Positions 1 through 7,064 are shown, counted from the stretch's first letter. The stretch is DNA of 56,390 nt from Candidatus Uhrbacteria bacterium (GCA_016187515.1 JACPJN010000005.1:1-56390); one strand, 5' to 3'. Notes: generated from the sequence alone by a model not told the origin. Numbers and translations are program-made.

Positions 1-82
1 TGCGGACCCTTCTATGAAAATAACGATCGGCGATCTCCTTTCTTTGAATGGGGGTGAGCCGTGTAGATTTATGAATTGTCAT
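1..82 (-). CDS. IS481-like transposase, N-terminal fragment (runs off window)
   Basis: Not in the ORF track because it is cut by the window edge. Reading the minus strand from ATG at 82-80 gives a peptide starting MTIHKSTRLTPIQRKE. This resembles the N-terminal helix-turn-helix start of IS481-family DDE transposases, where a LTP..R.E pattern is common. Only 27 codons are visible, and the catalytic DDE core would lie outside the window. A weak promoter-like pair, TTCACA and TAAAGT, lies between the terminal repeat and the start. The same element's C-terminus is recognised at the other end of the window, which supports the family call. Confidence 0.65.
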   Translation of the reverse strand, partial: MTIHKSTRLTPIQRKEIADRYFHRRVR

Positions 83-127
83 AGTGTTCCCACTTTATCC
101 CAAGAATGGTAAAGTGTGAACAACGCG
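1..127 (-). mobile_element. Left fragment of an IS481-like insertion sequence
   Basis: The first 127 bases are the 5' part of an insertion sequence that continues beyond the window. It carries the N-terminus of a transposase on the minus strand. It ends in a 13-bp terminal repeat (115-127) that is the exact inverse of one at 56264-56276. The outer edge lies 8 bp from the stop of the 359-aa gene. Target duplications cannot be judged because the other end of this copy is not present. Confidence 0.75.
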
Positions 128-135
128 GCGATTTC

Positions 136-1215
136 TTACACTTTAACATACTGCGCAAACGTAATCCGTGGCTCACAATCGCGGTAGCCGGCCACCAGCC
201 AAGTCAGCGTGAGGTTATGCGTACGCAGAGCAAGGCCAGCGGCGCGCAGAACTGACGGATCGGCGGAGTAGCGCAGCAGCGTTTCCAAGCCGCCGGGATT
301 TGCCACAACGTCGGCGATTGATCGCGCCACTTCGCAAGTAGCGCGCAAATCAAATGGCGGTTTGTGCCTCGCGCGCCATTCCAGCATATCTCGGACAGTG
401 TCCAGCGGAACCGCCTGCGCGCTAAGCCACGGGGCATTGCGCGCAAGTTCACGGACTATTTCCGCCGATACTTGCCCTGATGCGATGCGTAGCGCCAGCT
501 CCAGCAAACAGTGCGCGCAGGAAAAATACTTTGTCAGGGCGGTAATTTCTCCATGCCGGAGTTCGCACAAACGCAGCATTGCCGCGGCCGGTAGCGCGCT
601 AGGCAGAGCGCTTGCGAAATTCCACAGTCGTTCAGTTAGATCCGTATTCGCAAGCGCGATAGGTAATTCCTGGTCGTGTATATGCCCGGCTGGATGTTCA
701 ATCGCCATCCGGACCGCGAGTTGAACGGTTCGCGCGTCGGCGCGCAGAACTTGCGCAAAGCGGATTCCGTCAGATTCCTTTTCAAAGGCAATCTTCAGCG
801 CCGTAATGCCGATTTGCAGAGCTAAAAGACGCTCTGGTTCGGGAAAATGCGCGCGAATTGCCTGGTGCAGAGCCGTAAGATGAGCCAGCACATCGCGCAA
901 GTCCAACCCGACGCCTTCGGCATCAATTAAGAGATCAACCGGAATGACATGCGCGACGCGGCCCGCCGGGGTGTGTACCTTAATGCGTTCAAGATCATCC
1001 CAGATTTTCAGCAGAGTTTCTCCCCGAGGCGCGCCTTTCGCCGCCCGTCGTGTGATTTCACGCATTAAGTAATCCACGAGCGCATCCCGCACGTCTTCTC
1101 CGTCAAAAGCGTATGCGGCGGTAACTCCCTCCAGCAGGAGACCGCGAAATTCATCCGCTGAAAGATCAGCAGCCATCCTTGCGGCGTCCCGAAACAATTT
1201 CTTTTGAACTCTCAT
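136..1215 (-). CDS. Hypothetical protein, all-helical, 359 aa
   Basis: I do not recognise this protein. It is predicted to be soluble and almost entirely alpha-helical, rich in Ala, Leu and Arg, with a possible HEAT-like run in the second half and a lone Cys pair (CAHC). The start at 1215 is supported by an AAAGGA ribosome-binding site about 8 bases upstream and by a good promoter. The leader contains GCTCTTTGA, a boxA-like sequence shared with several accessory genes here. The gene is monocistronic. The IS copy sits immediately after its stop codon, so any native terminator has been displaced. No signal peptide or membrane segment is visible. Confidence 0.75.
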   Translation of the reverse strand: MRVQKKLFRDAARMAADLSADEFRGLLLEGVTAAYAFDGEDVRDALVDYLMREITRRAAKGAPRGETLLKIWDDLERIKVHTPAGRVAHVIPVDLLIDAEGVGLDLRDVLAHLTALHQAIRAHFPEPERLLALQIGITALKIAFEKESDGIRFAQVLRADARTVQLAVRMAIEHPAGHIHDQELPIALANTDLTERLWNFASALPSALPAAAMLRLCELRHGEITALTKYFSCAHCLLELALRIASGQVSAEIVRELARNAPWLSAQAVPLDTVRDMLEWRARHKPPFDLRATCEVARSIADVVANPGGLETLLRYSADPSVLRAAGLALRTHNLTLTWLVAGYRDCEPRITFAQYVKV

Positions 1216-1225
1216 GAGTGGATCC

Positions 1226-1238
1226 TTTCAAAGAGCGC
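1226..1238 (-). promoter_or_regulatory. boxA-like leader element
   Basis: The leader transcript reads GCGCTCTTTGAAA, close to the NusB/NusE boxA consensus (TGCTCTTTAA and Gram-positive TTCTTTGA). It overlaps the approach to the ribosome-binding site. Similar sequences occur in at least five other leaders in this window. Confidence 0.4.
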
Positions 1239-1289
1239 TTCAGCGGGCGATTGCCCCGTTGGGTTTCCGGAAACGGTTTACCCGATTTA

Positions 1290-1318
1290 AGCATAGCAAT
1301 TGCCGGTTAGGGTGTCAA
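1290..1318 (-). promoter_or_regulatory. Sigma-70 promoter of the 359-aa gene, with palindrome downstream
   Basis: On the minus strand TTGACA (1318-1313) and TATGCT (1295-1290) are separated by 17 bases. A perfect 12-bp palindrome, GTTTCCGGAAAC (1263-1274), lies just downstream of the expected start of transcription and could be an operator. Confidence 0.75.
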
Positions 1319-1349
1319 GATAAGCCCCGGCGCTTTTCAATTCGGAACC

Positions 1350-1377
1350 TTGCCACTATGCCGATTCTTGTTATAAT
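1350..1377 (+). promoter_or_regulatory. Candidate promoter of the small membrane protein
   Basis: TTGCCA (1350-1355) and a consensus TATAAT (1372-1377) are spaced by 16 bases and read toward the 1533 gene. The transcript would begin just before the 34-bp palindrome. Confidence 0.6.
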
Positions 1378-1404
1378 CGCGGGTTGATCTGGACAGGACC
1401 TCAA

Positions 1405-1438
1405 GGATCTATAATAAGCGATCGCTTATTATAGATCC
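1405..1438. promoter_or_regulatory. Perfect 34-bp palindrome in leader
   Basis: Two 17-base arms with no loop are exact reverse complements, centred on GCGATCGC. The palindrome lies about 25-30 bases after the TATAAT box. It overlaps the left arm of a second inverted repeat, CCTACCCAAC (1437-1446) with GTTGGGTAGG (1501-1510), just upstream of the ribosome-binding site. It could be a protein-binding operator or a leader hairpin. Confidence 0.7.
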
Positions 1439-1532
1439 TACCCAACGGTGTCTAGATGAGTATTGATGGGGGGGATGGCGGGCTTGACGGCCGCGCTGTG
1501 GTTGGGTAGGATGGGAGTAGGAGGTGTTCCCC

Positions 1533-1736
1533 ATGAGTCAAACAAATTGGGTTCTCCCGTTCATCATCCTGTTTCTCCTGATGGCACTGTTGCTTGCATG
1601 GCGAACCTGGGTAGTGAAGGTCCTTTGGGCACAGCCGCAAAAGAGATCAGCGCGAATTCTTCTCGCCGTGTCCTTTGTTCTCCTATTGGCATGCGCAATA
1701 GGAGCCCCGCTACTCGGTGAAATCATGAGGCGATAG
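1533..1736 (+). CDS. Small two-TM membrane protein, 67 aa
   Basis: The likely start is ATG at 1533 (MSQTNWVLPF), not the in-frame ATG three codons upstream, because AGGAGG sits about 8 bases before it. Two hydrophobic segments (about residues 8-24 and 43-60) flank a basic loop containing WRTWVVK and QKRSAR. Topology is probably both ends outside with a positively charged cytoplasmic loop. I do not recognise a family. The gene stands alone between its own promoter with palindromic leader and a terminator. Other ORFs overlapping this stretch are shadows. Confidence 0.65.
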   Translation: MSQTNWVLPFIILFLLMALLLAWRTWVVKVLWAQPQKRSARILLAVSFVLLLACAIGAPLLGEIMRR

Positions 1737-1769
1737 TGAGGCATGCGCTTCAGCATCCGGTTCTTTCCC

Positions 1770-1806
1770 GCCTTGGTTCCCCTTCGGGGCCCGGGCTTTT
1801 TTTCTT
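1770..1806 (+). terminator. Rho-independent terminator
   Basis: A GC-rich stem built around CCCCTTCGGGG with outer GCC/GGC pairs is followed by a run of eight T residues, just after the small membrane protein gene. Confidence 0.65.
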
Positions 1807-1840
1807 TTTACATTATGGGTTTTTAAATTCTCCCGCACGA

Positions 1841-1870
1841 TTGGTATCCTTGTTCTATTTCTGATACAAT
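1841..1870 (+). promoter_or_regulatory. Candidate ndh promoter
   Basis: TTGGTA (1841-1846) and TACAAT (1865-1870) are 18 bases apart. The promoter would give a leader of about 90 bases that contains a palindromic repeat. Confidence 0.5.
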
Positions 1871-1877
1871 AATAATT

Positions 1878-1945
1878 GTCATTCCCGTGGAAACGGGAAT
1901 CCACGATTGGTCGATTGTGGATACCCGATCGCGGTCGGGGATGAC
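1878..1945. repeat. GTCATTCCC-type palindromic repeat in ndh leader
   Basis: The unit opens with GTCATTCCCG and closes with CGGGGATGAC. It contains an inner hairpin (CGTGG/CCACG) and GATTGGTCGATTG. The same end motif recurs in ndh (2249-2360), in fpg (9324-9452) and before tpiA (to 19612). Confidence 0.65.
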
Positions 1946-1964
1946 CGTAAGTACATACATTACT

Positions 1965-3347
1965 ATGCAAAAGAATATCGTCATTCTTGGCGCGGGGTTT
2001 GGAGGGGTGCGGTGCGCGCTGGACCTGGCAGGGAAGGTGCCGCACGATTGGAAGGTAATCCTTGTTGATCGCAATGCGTACCATTTGTACTATCCGAGGT
2101 TGTACGAGGAAGTGATACCTCACGTATCACGTAACACGTATCACGTAACACGAAAATGCGCAGTTGACGTGAACGAGATTTTGAAAGGGACCAGGGTGGA
2201 GTTTGCGCAAGGGGAGGTGCAGGGGATTGATTGCAAAACCAAAACCGTTGTCATTTCGACCAAGCGACTCGATGGAGCGCGTGGAGAAATCTCTACCGCG
2301 AGAAATACGTATGGTAAAGAGATCTCTCGACTTCGGCCTCCGGCCTCCGCTCGAGATGACGAAAATTTTTCTTTAGCTTATGACTATCTGGTGCTTGCTT
2401 TTGGAGCGGATGCGGATTATTTTGGGATTCCGGGACTTAAGGAATATGCCTGTACGCTTAAGAGTTTGGAGGATGCGGAGATGATTCGGGAGCGGGTGGG
2501 GGAGTTTCTTAGGGTTCATAACCCACCCCGACCCCCTTCTACCCCCAGGGAGAGAGAGACGCCTTTTTCAATCGTGATCGGGGGGGCGGGAGCAACTGGA
2601 GTAGAAGTCGCGGCCGAACTGGCGTATTTATTTCGCAAGATTCCGCAAGAGCGGTGGTCAATTACGCTGGTGGAGGCGCTAAGCCACGTGCTGTGGATGT
2701 TTCCGCCAGCAGTGGGCCGGTATGCGCATAAGCGGCTCGAGGAGTTGGGAGTGAAGCTCATGCTGGATACATGTATTAAGGAGGTACTGGGTGGAGAGCG
2801 TGGAGTTGAAGTAGTCCTTGCCCCGCGGCCGCTGAAACCCGGAGAAAAGGAAAGCGAACTGGCGTGTGATTTTTTGCCGGAGCATGAAAAACGCGTGGCC
2901 GCTGACATTTTGCTTTGGGCCGGCGGTGTGCGTGCCAACACTTTAATTGCGCAGTGCGGGATTCCGACTGATCGCAAGGGACGGGTAGAAGTGGATGAAC
3001 ACTTAGTGGTGAAGGGAATGGAGGGTGTGTTTGCAATTGGCGACAACGCGGCGCTTACGGATCCGACTTCAAAGCAGCCGGTTCCGGCAATTGCCCAGGC
3101 CGCGCTTCTTGAAGGCAAGATCGCGGCGGAAAACATCGCGCGCGCAATCCGCGGACAACCGCTGGCGCTCTACCCTTTCCCACAATTTCCCGCCATTGTG
3201 CCGCTGGGCAGACGCGATGGGGTGGCCTTGCTGGGCAACCGCGTGCTGTGCGGATTGCCCGCATGGTTACTTCGCCAAATGGCGGATGGCCGATATTTTG
3301 CGAGCATTGTGGGATGGCGGAAGGCGTTGAAAAGGTGTATACTGTGA
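1965..3347 (+). CDS. ndh: Type II NADH dehydrogenase (NDH-2)
   Basis: This is a single-subunit FAD enzyme that oxidises NADH and passes electrons to quinone at the membrane without pumping protons. ATG 1965 is chosen because it places the FAD-binding GAGFGG at residues 7-12; the ORF-track start is upstream inside a repeat. A second Rossmann motif (IVIGGAGATGVEVAAELA, near 205) binds NADH. The FAD-contacting FAIGDNAA and AIAQAA segments follow near 350. Three insertions carry repeat DNA in frame: a TCACGTAACACG tandem, a 110-bp palindrome rich in Arg/Ala, and a proline-rich unit (PPRPPSTP). The C-terminus is short for the family and has no obvious amphipathic anchor. The gene ends 4 bases before pgk. 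Confidence 0.88.
   Translation: MQKNIVILGAGFGGVRCALDLAGKVPHDWKVILVDRNAYHLYYPRLYEEVIPHVSRNTYHVTRKCAVDVNEILKGTRVEFAQGEVQGIDCKTKTVVISTKRLDGARGEISTARNTYGKEISRLRPPASARDDENFSLAYDYLVLAFGADADYFGIPGLKEYACTLKSLEDAEMIRERVGEFLRVHNPPRPPSTPRERETPFSIVIGGAGATGVEVAAELAYLFRKIPQERWSITLVEALSHVLWMFPPAVGRYAHKRLEELGVKLMLDTCIKEVLGGERGVEVVLAPRPLKPGEKESELACDFLPEHEKRVAADILLWAGGVRANTLIAQCGIPTDRKGRVEVDEHLVVKGMEGVFAIGDNAALTDPTSKQPVPAIAQAALLEGKIAAENIARAIRGQPLALYPFPQFPAIVPLGRRDGVALLGNRVLCGLPAWLLRQMADGRYFASIVGWRKALKRCIL
2121..2152 (+). repeat. In-frame tandem repeat in ndh
   Basis: The unit ACGTATCACGTAACACGT is repeated within the coding sequence and read as SRNTYHVTR. The frame is preserved. Confidence 0.6.
2249..2360 (+). 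repeat. In-frame palindromic element in ndh
   Basis: The element begins TGTCATTTCGACC and ends GCTCGAGATGAC, giving inverted ends (GTCAT/ATGAC). It adds roughly 35 residues between VVIS and the YDYLVLAFGA strand with no frame break. Confidence 0.7.
2519..2562 (+). repeat. In-frame ACCCCC/GGGAGAG element in ndh
   Basis: The sequence CACCCCGACCCCCTTCTACC is followed by CCCAGGGAGAGAGAG. It is read as PPRPPSTPRERE just before the second Rossmann fold. Confidence 0.6.
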
Positions 3348-3351
3348 CCAT

Positions 3352-4626
3352 ATGAAATCAGCGCGGGAGCTAAAAAATATCCGCGGCAAGCGCGTACTGG
3401 TACGGGTTGATTTTAACGTGCCGTTGGCGAAGTCGTCAGTTCACAGTTCACAGTTCACAGTAGAGGACGATACGCGGATCAATGCTGCAATTCCTACGAT
3501 TGAATTTTTGCTCAAAAAGGGGGCGAAGGTGGTGTTGATGAGCCATTTTGGAAGGCCAGGAAAAATTAAAAATGTAAAATTGAAAATGAAAAATGATTTG
3601 GAACCAATTGTGGATCGGCTTAGTGAGTTGTTGAAGAAGAAAGCGGGCGGGGTGGAGAAATGGGATTTTACGCTCATTTACGAGCGAATAAAAAAAATGA
3701 AAGCCGGAGGGATTTTAATGCTTCCGAATTTGCGTTTGCATCCCGGGGAGGAAAAAAATAGCGCGGCATTTGCGCGCGATCTGGCCGGGCTGGGGCAAAT
3801 TTACGTGAACGAAGCATTTTCCGTATGCCACCGTAAGCATGCTTCCGTGGTTGGCGTGCCGAAATTTTTGCCATCCTATGCCGGACTGCAGTTGATGAAA
3901 GAAGTGGAAGTGCTTAGTCGTGTACTCCATAAACCAGAAAAGCCGCTCCTGGCGCTTATGGGTGGCGGAAAAATTGCCGATAAAATCGCACTAATGCGTG
4001 CGATGGTAAAACGCGCAAACGCAGTGCTCGTAGGCGGTGCGTTAGCTACGCATTTTTTCAAAGCCATGGGCTATGGAGTAGGCGACTCGCGCATTGAGGC
4101 CGAGGGGGTGCAGCTGGCCAAGAAGTTAGTGGGGAACCACCGCCATGGCGGGGCAAGTAAAAAAATTGTGCTTCCGCGTGATGTGGTGGTGGGAAGGGAT
4201 GATGGGGAAGGGGCGAGGGTGGTGGAGGTTCTGGCCAAGAGCCAAGAGCAAAGAGCAAAGAGCTCTACGCCCTACGCTCTATGCTCTAAGCCAGATGCCG
4301 TTTTAGACATTGGGCCGCAGACCATTTTGGAATATGCCAAACATATTAAAGGCGCGCGCACGCTGATCTGGAACGGGCCAATGGGGCTTTATGAGATAAA
4401 GCGATATTCGCATGGCACCCTTGCGCTTGGTCGGCTGTTTGCCGCGCGCTCGCGTGGGCGCGCATTTGGCGTGGCCGGAGGAGGGGAGACGATTGATGCG
4501 CTCAATCAAACCGGTATGCTGGAATATGTGGACTTTGTTTCCACCGGCGGAGGCGCGATGCTGGAGTTTTTAGGAGGCCGGAAATTACCGGGGATTGAAG
4601 CCCTGCATAACACTGAAAAACACTGA
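3352..4626 (+). CDS. pgk: Phosphoglycerate kinase
   Basis: This glycolytic enzyme transfers phosphate from 1,3-bisphosphoglycerate to ADP in the cytoplasm. The protein has 424 aa, slightly longer than the usual ~390-400. Visible motifs are the signature VLVRVDFNVPL (about 14-24), SHFGRPG, NEAFSVCHRKHASVVGVP (the usual NDAFGTAHRAHAS site, with changes), LALMGGGKIADKI, LIWNGPMG, and the nucleotide-binding STGGGAMLEFL near the C-terminus. Two repeat insertions lengthen it: a CAGTTCACAGTTCA tandem near residue 30 and an AGAGCAAAGAGC/CTACGCTCTATGC unit near residue 300, both in frame. It starts 4 bases after ndh and is followed 2 bases later by the DUF5654 gene, so the three probably form an operon. 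Confidence 0.93.
   Translation: MKSARELKNIRGKRVLVRVDFNVPLAKSSVHSSQFTVEDDTRINAAIPTIEFLLKKGAKVVLMSHFGRPGKIKNVKLKMKNDLEPIVDRLSELLKKKAGGVEKWDFTLIYERIKKMKAGGILMLPNLRLHPGEEKNSAAFARDLAGLGQIYVNEAFSVCHRKHASVVGVPKFLPSYAGLQLMKEVEVLSRVLHKPEKPLLALMGGGKIADKIALMRAMVKRANAVLVGGALATHFFKAMGYGVGDSRIEAEGVQLAKKLVGNHRHGGASKKIVLPRDVVVGRDDGEGARVVEVLAKSQEQRAKSSTPYALCSKPDAVLDIGPQTILEYAKHIKGARTLIWNGPMGLYEIKRYSHGTLALGRLFAARSRGRAFGVAGGGETIDALNQTGMLEYVDFVSTGGGAMLEFLGGRKLPGIEALHNTEKH
3434..3463 (+). repeat. In-frame CAGTTCA tandem in pgk
   Basis: Three copies of AGTTCAC are read as SSVHSSQFTV, inserted a few residues after the conserved DFNVPL signature. Confidence 0.65.
4234..4292 (+). repeat. In-frame AGAGCAA/CTCTATGC element in pgk
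   Basis: The AAGAGCAAAGAGC left half and the CTACGCTCTATGCTCT right half form an imperfect inverted repeat. It is read as KSQEQRAKSSTPYALCSK. The same class is inserted in enolase at 6656-6726. Confidence 0.75.
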
Positions 4627-4628
4627 AT

Positions 4629-4886
4629 ATGAACGGAAAAGACACAGAAAATAAAAAATCACTCAAAATTGAAATCGTGGAGAAACTTTCCACGCTGATG
4701 GCCGCCGGATTTGGATTGGTGGCCGCGTTGGCCTGGAACGACGCGATACAGTCGTTGTTTACAACAATCTTTCCCACTGCCTCAAATGTCGTGGCAAAAT
4801 TTGTGTACGCCGGGCTCATTACCGTGCTGGTGGTACTGGTTACCACTCGTCTGGCCCGCCTTGCGGATAGATTAAAAAAAGAATGA
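4629..4886 (+). CDS. DUF5654-like small membrane protein
   Basis: The 85-aa protein has a basic/polar N-terminus and two hydrophobic segments (about 24-46 and 55-75) joined by AWNDAIQSLFTTIF, a pattern I associate with DUF5654 proteins (a GLVAALAWNDAI core) of archaea and CPR bacteria. Its function is unknown. The end is strongly basic (RLARLADRLKKE), as expected for a cytoplasmic tail. It starts 2 bases after pgk and is probably cotranscribed with it. The family assignment is from memory of the motif. Confidence 0.7.
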   Translation: MNGKDTENKKSLKIEIVEKLSTLMAAGFGLVAALAWNDAIQSLFTTIFPTASNVVAKFVYAGLITVLVVLVTTRLARLADRLKKE

Positions 4887-4918
4887 GAGGTCAGCGAGGT
4901 ACCAGGCGGATCGGTTAG

Positions 4919-4947
4919 TTGCCGGGGTTTGTCAAGTGTGGTATGAT
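4919..4947 (+). promoter_or_regulatory. Promoter before the hicBA-eno operon
   Basis: TTGCCG (4919-4924) and TATGAT (4942-4947) are separated by 17 bases, with GTGTGG before the -10 as in other promoters of this window. Confidence 0.6.
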
Positions 4948-5026
4948 AGGCGTATATAGGATTGCTCGAAAATATGACTCAAAGTGTCAATACTATACGC
5001 AATACAATATTGCAATAACAATAAAT

Positions 5027-5224
5027 ATGACTCAAACAGCACAGATTACTACCACTGAAAGAGAAATTATTATTCGCATTCCTCGTACTGTAGTTGAAAA
5101 GCAAGCAAAGAAAATAGTGAGTATCAGTCATTTACGCGGTTTAATGAAACGATCCCGATACGCGAAAGCGGGATCAGTTGCCGCACAACACGCTGCATGG
5201 AGGAAAGAAAATAATCAACAATAA
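5027..5224 (+). CDS. Hypothetical 65-aa basic protein upstream of hicBA
   Basis: ATG 5027 is preferred over the ORF-track start because it follows the promoter and gives a compact small protein. It begins with a beta-like segment (EREIIIRIPRTVV) followed by a basic helix, which is reminiscent of ribbon-helix-helix or AbrB-type antitoxins but not diagnostic. There is no Shine-Dalgarno. The 12 bases around the start (ATATGACTCAAA) are duplicated about 50 bases upstream, where they open a frame that stops after 14 codons. It sits 32 bases before hicB and may be part of the same transcript. Confidence 0.45.
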   Translation: MTQTAQITTTEREIIIRIPRTVVEKQAKKIVSISHLRGLMKRSRYAKAGSVAAQHAAWRKENNQQ

Positions 5225-5256
5225 CGTGGGCGTGGGAAGTAACTAATTTTCTTTAT

Positions 5257-5499
5257 ATGCAGATCAGTAACATCCTTACGTACACGGTTTTATTCGAACA
5301 GGCCGAGGAGGGTGGTTATGTGGCATATGCGCCGCTTCTTCCGGGTTGTCATTCGCAGGGTGAAACGCTTGAAGAAGTAGAAGTTAACATTCAAGAGGCA
5401 ATTGAGGCATATCTTGAATCCTTGCGAGCACATGGTGAAGAAGTGCCTGTGGAGCGTAAAATATTTCATGGCAGTGTGACGGTCCCTGTCGCGGTATAG
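5257..5499 (+). CDS. hicB: HicB-family antitoxin
   Basis: The 80-aa protein has the partial RNase-H-like HicB fold: a strand (YTVLFEQAEEGGYVAYAP), the LPGCHSQGETLEEVEVNI signature and a helix (QEAIEAYLESLRAHGE). HicB proteins bind and neutralise HicA and usually repress their own operon. A longer HicB would carry a C-terminal DNA-binding domain, and none is present here, so autoregulation may be through another protein. It lies 6 bases before hicA in the antitoxin-first order. The operon continues directly into enolase. Confidence 0.85.
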   Translation: MQISNILTYTVLFEQAEEGGYVAYAPLLPGCHSQGETLEEVEVNIQEAIEAYLESLRAHGEEVPVERKIFHGSVTVPVAV

Positions 5500-5505
5500 G
5501 AAGCT

Positions 5506-5733
5506 ATGCCCAAAGTTCCACCGCTTCAAGCAAAAGAGGTAGTCCGCGCTCTGAAGCGTCTTGGTTTTATTGAGGATCGACAAAAGGGAAGTCATCTGGT
5601 GATGTGGAATCCAAAGACAGGCGCTCGGACAGTGGTGCCGATGCATTTTGGAAAAACGCTCAAACGAGGACTTCTTTTTGGTATTATTAAAGACGCGCAG
5701 GTAAGCACAGAGGAATTTACCAAAGCATTATGA
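5506..5733 (+). CDS. hicA: HicA-family mRNA interferase toxin
   Basis: The 75-aa protein has the small double-stranded-RNA-binding-like HicA fold. It shows KEVVRALKRLGF, the catalytic histidine in the RQKGSHLVM segment (GSH), and VVPMHFGKTLKRGLLFGII. HicA toxins cleave mRNA and tmRNA and are held inactive by HicB. The protein appears intact, with no missing key residue. Its stop overlaps the enolase start (ATGA), so enolase translation is probably coupled to hicA. Confidence 0.87.
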   Translation: MPKVPPLQAKEVVRALKRLGFIEDRQKGSHLVMWNPKTGARTVVPMHFGKTLKRGLLFGIIKDAQVSTEEFTKAL

Positions 5734-7049
5734 AAATCAAAAAAATTTTTGCCCAAGAGATTTTGGATAGCCGGGGAAATCCGACGGTCAAGGTGCGCGT
5801 TATGCTGCGAAATGGCGCGATGGGGGATGCGGCCGTGCCGTCGGGCGCCTCCACCGGCACGCATGAGGCGGCGGAGCTTCGTGATCACGACAAAAAGCGC
5901 TATGGCGGCAAGGGCGTGCTTAAGGCCGTGAAAAATGTAAATACGGTAATCGCAAAAAAGGTGCGCGGCATGAGCGTGGCGAATCTTCGCGCGATTGACG
6001 CAGCCATGATAAAGCTGGATGGCACAAAAAATAAACGCAAGCTCGGCGCCAATGCGATTCTGGGCGTGTCCCTGGCCTGCGCGCATGCTGGCGCCCGCGC
6101 CTCCGGTATGCCCCTTTATAAATGGCTCCGCAAAACTTACTCACTTACTCACTTACTCACTTACTCACTTCCCATCCCCACCATGAACGTCCTCAATGGC
6201 GGGGCGCATGCGGATTGGACTATTGATTTTCAAGAATGCATGATTGTGCCGCAACACCAACTGTTCCGCGAGCGAGTACGGATTGGGTCCGAAGTGTTTC
6301 ACGCCTTGCGCGCAATTTTAAAAGAAAAAGGATTTTCCGTGGGGGTCGGGGATGAAGGCGGATTTGCGCCGCGCCTGAAGCGAAACGCGGATGCCCTGGC
6401 CATGATCGCGCTGGCGGTAAAAAAATCCGGCTATCGTCTTGGCAAAGATGTTTGCTTTGCGATGGATCCGGCGGCATCAGAGTTTTATGATCCTAAGACA
6501 AAAAAATACACCTTGCGCACGGATGGGAAGGCGCTGGATGCGAAGGGCATGATTGCGATGTGGGCGGCGCTCACGAAAAAGTATCCGTTTGTTTCGCTGG
6601 AAGATGGACTGGCCGAGGATGATTGGGAAGGATGGGTTGAGTTGATGCGTACCCTGGCAAAGAGCCAAGAGCAAAGAGCAAAGAGCAAGCATCCGAACTC
6701 TACGCTCTATGCCCTACGCTCTATGCCGTTCATCATTGGGGATGATTTGTTTACCACTAATGTCGCGCGACTAAAGAAAGGGATCGCGCTTAGCGCGGCA
6801 AATGCGATTTTGATTAAAGTAAATCAAATTGGCACGCTTTCCGAAACAATTGATACGATTTTACTTGCGCAAAAACATGGCTATGCGATTTCAGTGTCGC
6901 ATCGTTCGGGCGAGACGGCCGACACGACGATTGCCGATCTTGCGGTGGCAGTGAACGCGGAGTTTATTAAAGCCGGAGCGCCTTCGCGAGGCGAACGTAT
7001 TGCAAAATACAATCGCCTTATGGAAATTGAACAAGAGCTCGCTCATTAA
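5730..7049 (+). CDS. eno: Enolase
   Basis: This enzyme converts 2-phosphoglycerate to phosphoenolpyruvate. The 439-aa length is close to normal. Conserved segments are ILDSRGNPTV (about 11-20), the flexible loop PSGASTG, the catalytic-loop region NGGAHADWTIDFQE, DEGGFAP, AMDPAASEFYD, SLEDGLAEDDW (Mg ligand region), IIGDDLF, the catalytic-lysine segment AILIKVNQIGT, and SHRSGETADTTIADLAV. Two repeat insertions are in frame: ACTTACTC tandems (YSLTHLLTYSL) before PIPTMNVLNGG, and the same AGAGCAAAGAGC element as in pgk before FIIGDD. The start overlaps the hicA stop by 4 bases. No separate promoter is evident, so enolase probably depends on the toxin-antitoxin transcript. Confidence 0.93.
   Translation: MKIKKIFAQEILDSRGNPTVKVRVMLRNGAMGDAAVPSGASTGTHEAAELRDHDKKRYGGKGVLKAVKNVNTVIAKKVRGMSVANLRAIDAAMIKLDGTKNKRKLGANAILGVSLACAHAGARASGMPLYKWLRKTYSLTHLLTYSLPIPTMNVLNGGAHADWTIDFQECMIVPQHQLFRERVRIGSEVFHALRAILKEKGFSVGVGDEGGFAPRLKRNADALAMIALAVKKSGYRLGKDVCFAMDPAASEFYDPKTKKYTLRTDGKALDAKGMIAMWAALTKKYPFVSLEDGLAEDDWEGWVELMRTLAKSQEQRAKSKHPNSTLYALRSMPFIIGDDLFTTNVARLKKGIALSAANAILIKVNQIGTLSETIDTILLAQKHGYAISVSHRSGETADTTIADLAVAVNAEFIKAGAPSRGERIAKYNRLMEIEQELAH
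6134..6170 (+). repeat. In-frame ACTTACTC tandem in eno
   Basis: About four and a half copies of ACTTACTC are read as TYSLTHLLTYSL, lying just before the conserved PIPTMNVLNGG loop. Confidence 0.75.
6656..6726 (+). repeat. In-frame AGAGCAA/CTCTATGC element in eno
   Basis: Same class as the pgk element: AAGAGCAAAGAGCAAAGAGC then CTACGCTCTATGCC. It adds about 24 residues (KSQEQRAKSKHPNSTLYALR) just before the conserved IIGDDLF. Confidence 0.78.
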
Positions 7050-7064
7050 GAAGGAGGATAACGC

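Noticed and set aside
1484-1512. TTGACG-17-TAGGAT promoter before the 67-aa gene
   Set aside because: It would start transcription at or inside the ribosome-binding site. The TTGCCA/TATAAT pair upstream gives a sensible leader.
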